Of a stretch of DNA of 15,328 bases, positions 14,603-15,328 are shown one piece after another; the stretch's first letter is position 1, and every line of letters starts with the position of its first letter. The position numbers and the translations under genes were made by a program. Source of the DNA: an uncultured Lachnospiraceae bacterium (GTDB taxonomy: Bacteria; Bacillota; Clostridia; Lachnospirales; Lachnospiraceae); assembly GCA_948688495.1 (NCBI GenBank), contig CAPQSW010000017.1:34187-49514 (forward strand). Direction: 5' to 3'. The notes below the pieces were generated by a model. It saw only the letters and a program-made list of their open reading frames with translations. It was not told the DNA's origin and did no database searches.

Positions 14603-15328
14603 GTTATATAATTCTGAATAAAATCCTCCCTGCCGAATCAATTCCTCATGATCTCCCTGTTCCAAGATATGCCCGTCCTTCATCACCAGAATAATATCAG
14701 CTTCCCTGATTGTAGACAGTCTGTGTGCAACAATAAAACTGGTACGTCCCTCCATCATTATGGCAAATGCATTCTGAATCTTCATCTCCGTTCTGGTATC
14801 AATGGAAGATGTCGCCTCGTCCAAAATAAGCATGGGCGGCAGACAAAGCATTACCCGTGCAATGCACAGAAGCTGTTTCTGCCCCACGGACAGGCTTCCT
14901 CCCTCCTCACCAATCACGGTGTCATAACCATCCGGCAGACGCTTGATAAAGCTGTGGGCATGGGCGGCTTTTGCCGCCGCCAGGATTTCATCTTCCGTGG
15001 CGTCCGGTTTTGCTATTAAAAGATTTTCCCGGATTGTCCCAGCCTTGAGCCAGGTTTCCTGTAATACCATACCGTAGCTTTCCCGAAGGCTCCTGCGCGT
15101 CACATCGCGAATGTCTTTACCCTCCACCCGAATACTCCCGCTATCCACATCGTAAAAACGCATCAAGAGGTTTATGATCGTCGTCTTTCCGCAGCCGGTA
15201 GGTCCTACAATCGCCACACGCTGCCCAGGCTTCACCTTAAGGTTAAAGTCTTCAATCAATTTTTTATCGGAAGAATAAGAAAAATACACGTGTTCCAAAT
15301 CTACATTTCCCTTTATATCCGTTAGAAC
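14594..15328 (-). CDS. ABC exporter, C-terminal nucleotide-binding domain (5' end beyond window)
   Basis: The frame is open to the right edge, giving 244 residues of a multidrug-exporter-type ATP-binding domain; the membrane domain lies beyond the window. It starts in VLTDIKGNVDLEHVYFSY, the usual linker into the domain. Counting from the edge it shows Walker A GPTGCGKTT (42-50), Q-loop Gln90 in VLQETW, signature LSVGQ (146-150), Walker B LILDE with Glu171, and the switch His202 in AHRLS. All key residues are present, so ATP hydrolysis is expected. The layout is that of fused membrane-plus-ATPase half exporters, which pair as homo- or heterodimers; the substrate cannot be told. The protein ends abruptly at GGFYSELYNLS, where relatives often run a few residues longer, and the stop lies in a short repeat. 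Confidence 0.92.
   Translation of the reverse strand, partial: VLTDIKGNVDLEHVYFSYSSDKKLIEDFNLKVKPGQRVAIVGPTGCGKTTIINLLMRFYDVDSGSIRVEGKDIRDVTRRSLRESYGMVLQETWLKAGTIRENLLIAKPDATEDEILAAAKAAHAHSFIKRLPDGYDTVIGEEGGSLSVGQKQLLCIARVMLCLPPMLILDEATSSIDTRTEMKIQNAFAIMMEGRTSFIVAHRLSTIREADIILVMKDGHILEQGDHEELIRQGGFYSELYNLS

Overview
The window reads as the chromosome of an anaerobic, spore-forming Firmicute, most likely a Lachnospiraceae-type Clostridium relative. The basis is gene content (SipL with SPOCS and LysM domains, Veg, a CotS-family protein, a PcsB/CwlO-like NlpC/P60 protein), lysine-rich Big_2 tails on secreted enzymes, strong AGGAGG ribosome sites, and sigma-A promoters with 17-bp spacers. No database search was possible, so the genus is not assigned.

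Layout. Bases 1-5438 are a leftward run of housekeeping, sporulation and envelope genes. In transcription order they are a secreted coiled-coil NlpC/P60 endopeptidase with its own extended -10 promoter, yqeY, cca (start overlapping the yqeY stop as ATGA), a CotS-family kinase-fold protein, and a PEGA-domain lipoprotein that runs off the left edge. Bases 5617-9111 hold a large secreted GH43 glycosidase (GH43-A), also leftward, with its own promoter and a candidate terminator. Bases 9112-9416 are non-coding. They hold the GH43-A promoter, a decayed 27-codon end of a YoeB/RelE-like toxin, and the sipL terminator. Bases 9417-11293 are the leftward veg-sipL pair, driven by a near-consensus promoter. 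A strong hairpin between the two genes carries the apparent sipL ribosome binding site. Bases 11478-14399 hold a second, rightward GH43 enzyme (GH43-B), clearly a paralogue of GH43-A. A bidirectional terminator and a small repeat-containing intergenic element separate it from the end of an ABC exporter gene that enters from the right edge.

How it fits together. The two GH43 enzymes share a signal peptide, a GH43 catalytic domain, an AbfB/CBM42-like carbohydrate-binding region and a Big_2 surface tail. They probably act outside the cell on arabinose- or xylose-containing plant polysaccharides. They flank the veg-sipL module and look like accessory insertions around it. The most interesting regulatory signals lie in the veg/GH43-B divergent region: back-to-back promoters with only 15 bp between the -35 boxes, and a perfect 13-bp palindrome inside the veg promoter. 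The veg-sipL hairpin, with the sipL ribosome site buried in its stem, is the other. I found no CRISPR array, tRNA, rRNA, phage or complete insertion sequence, and no convincing wholly new multi-gene system.
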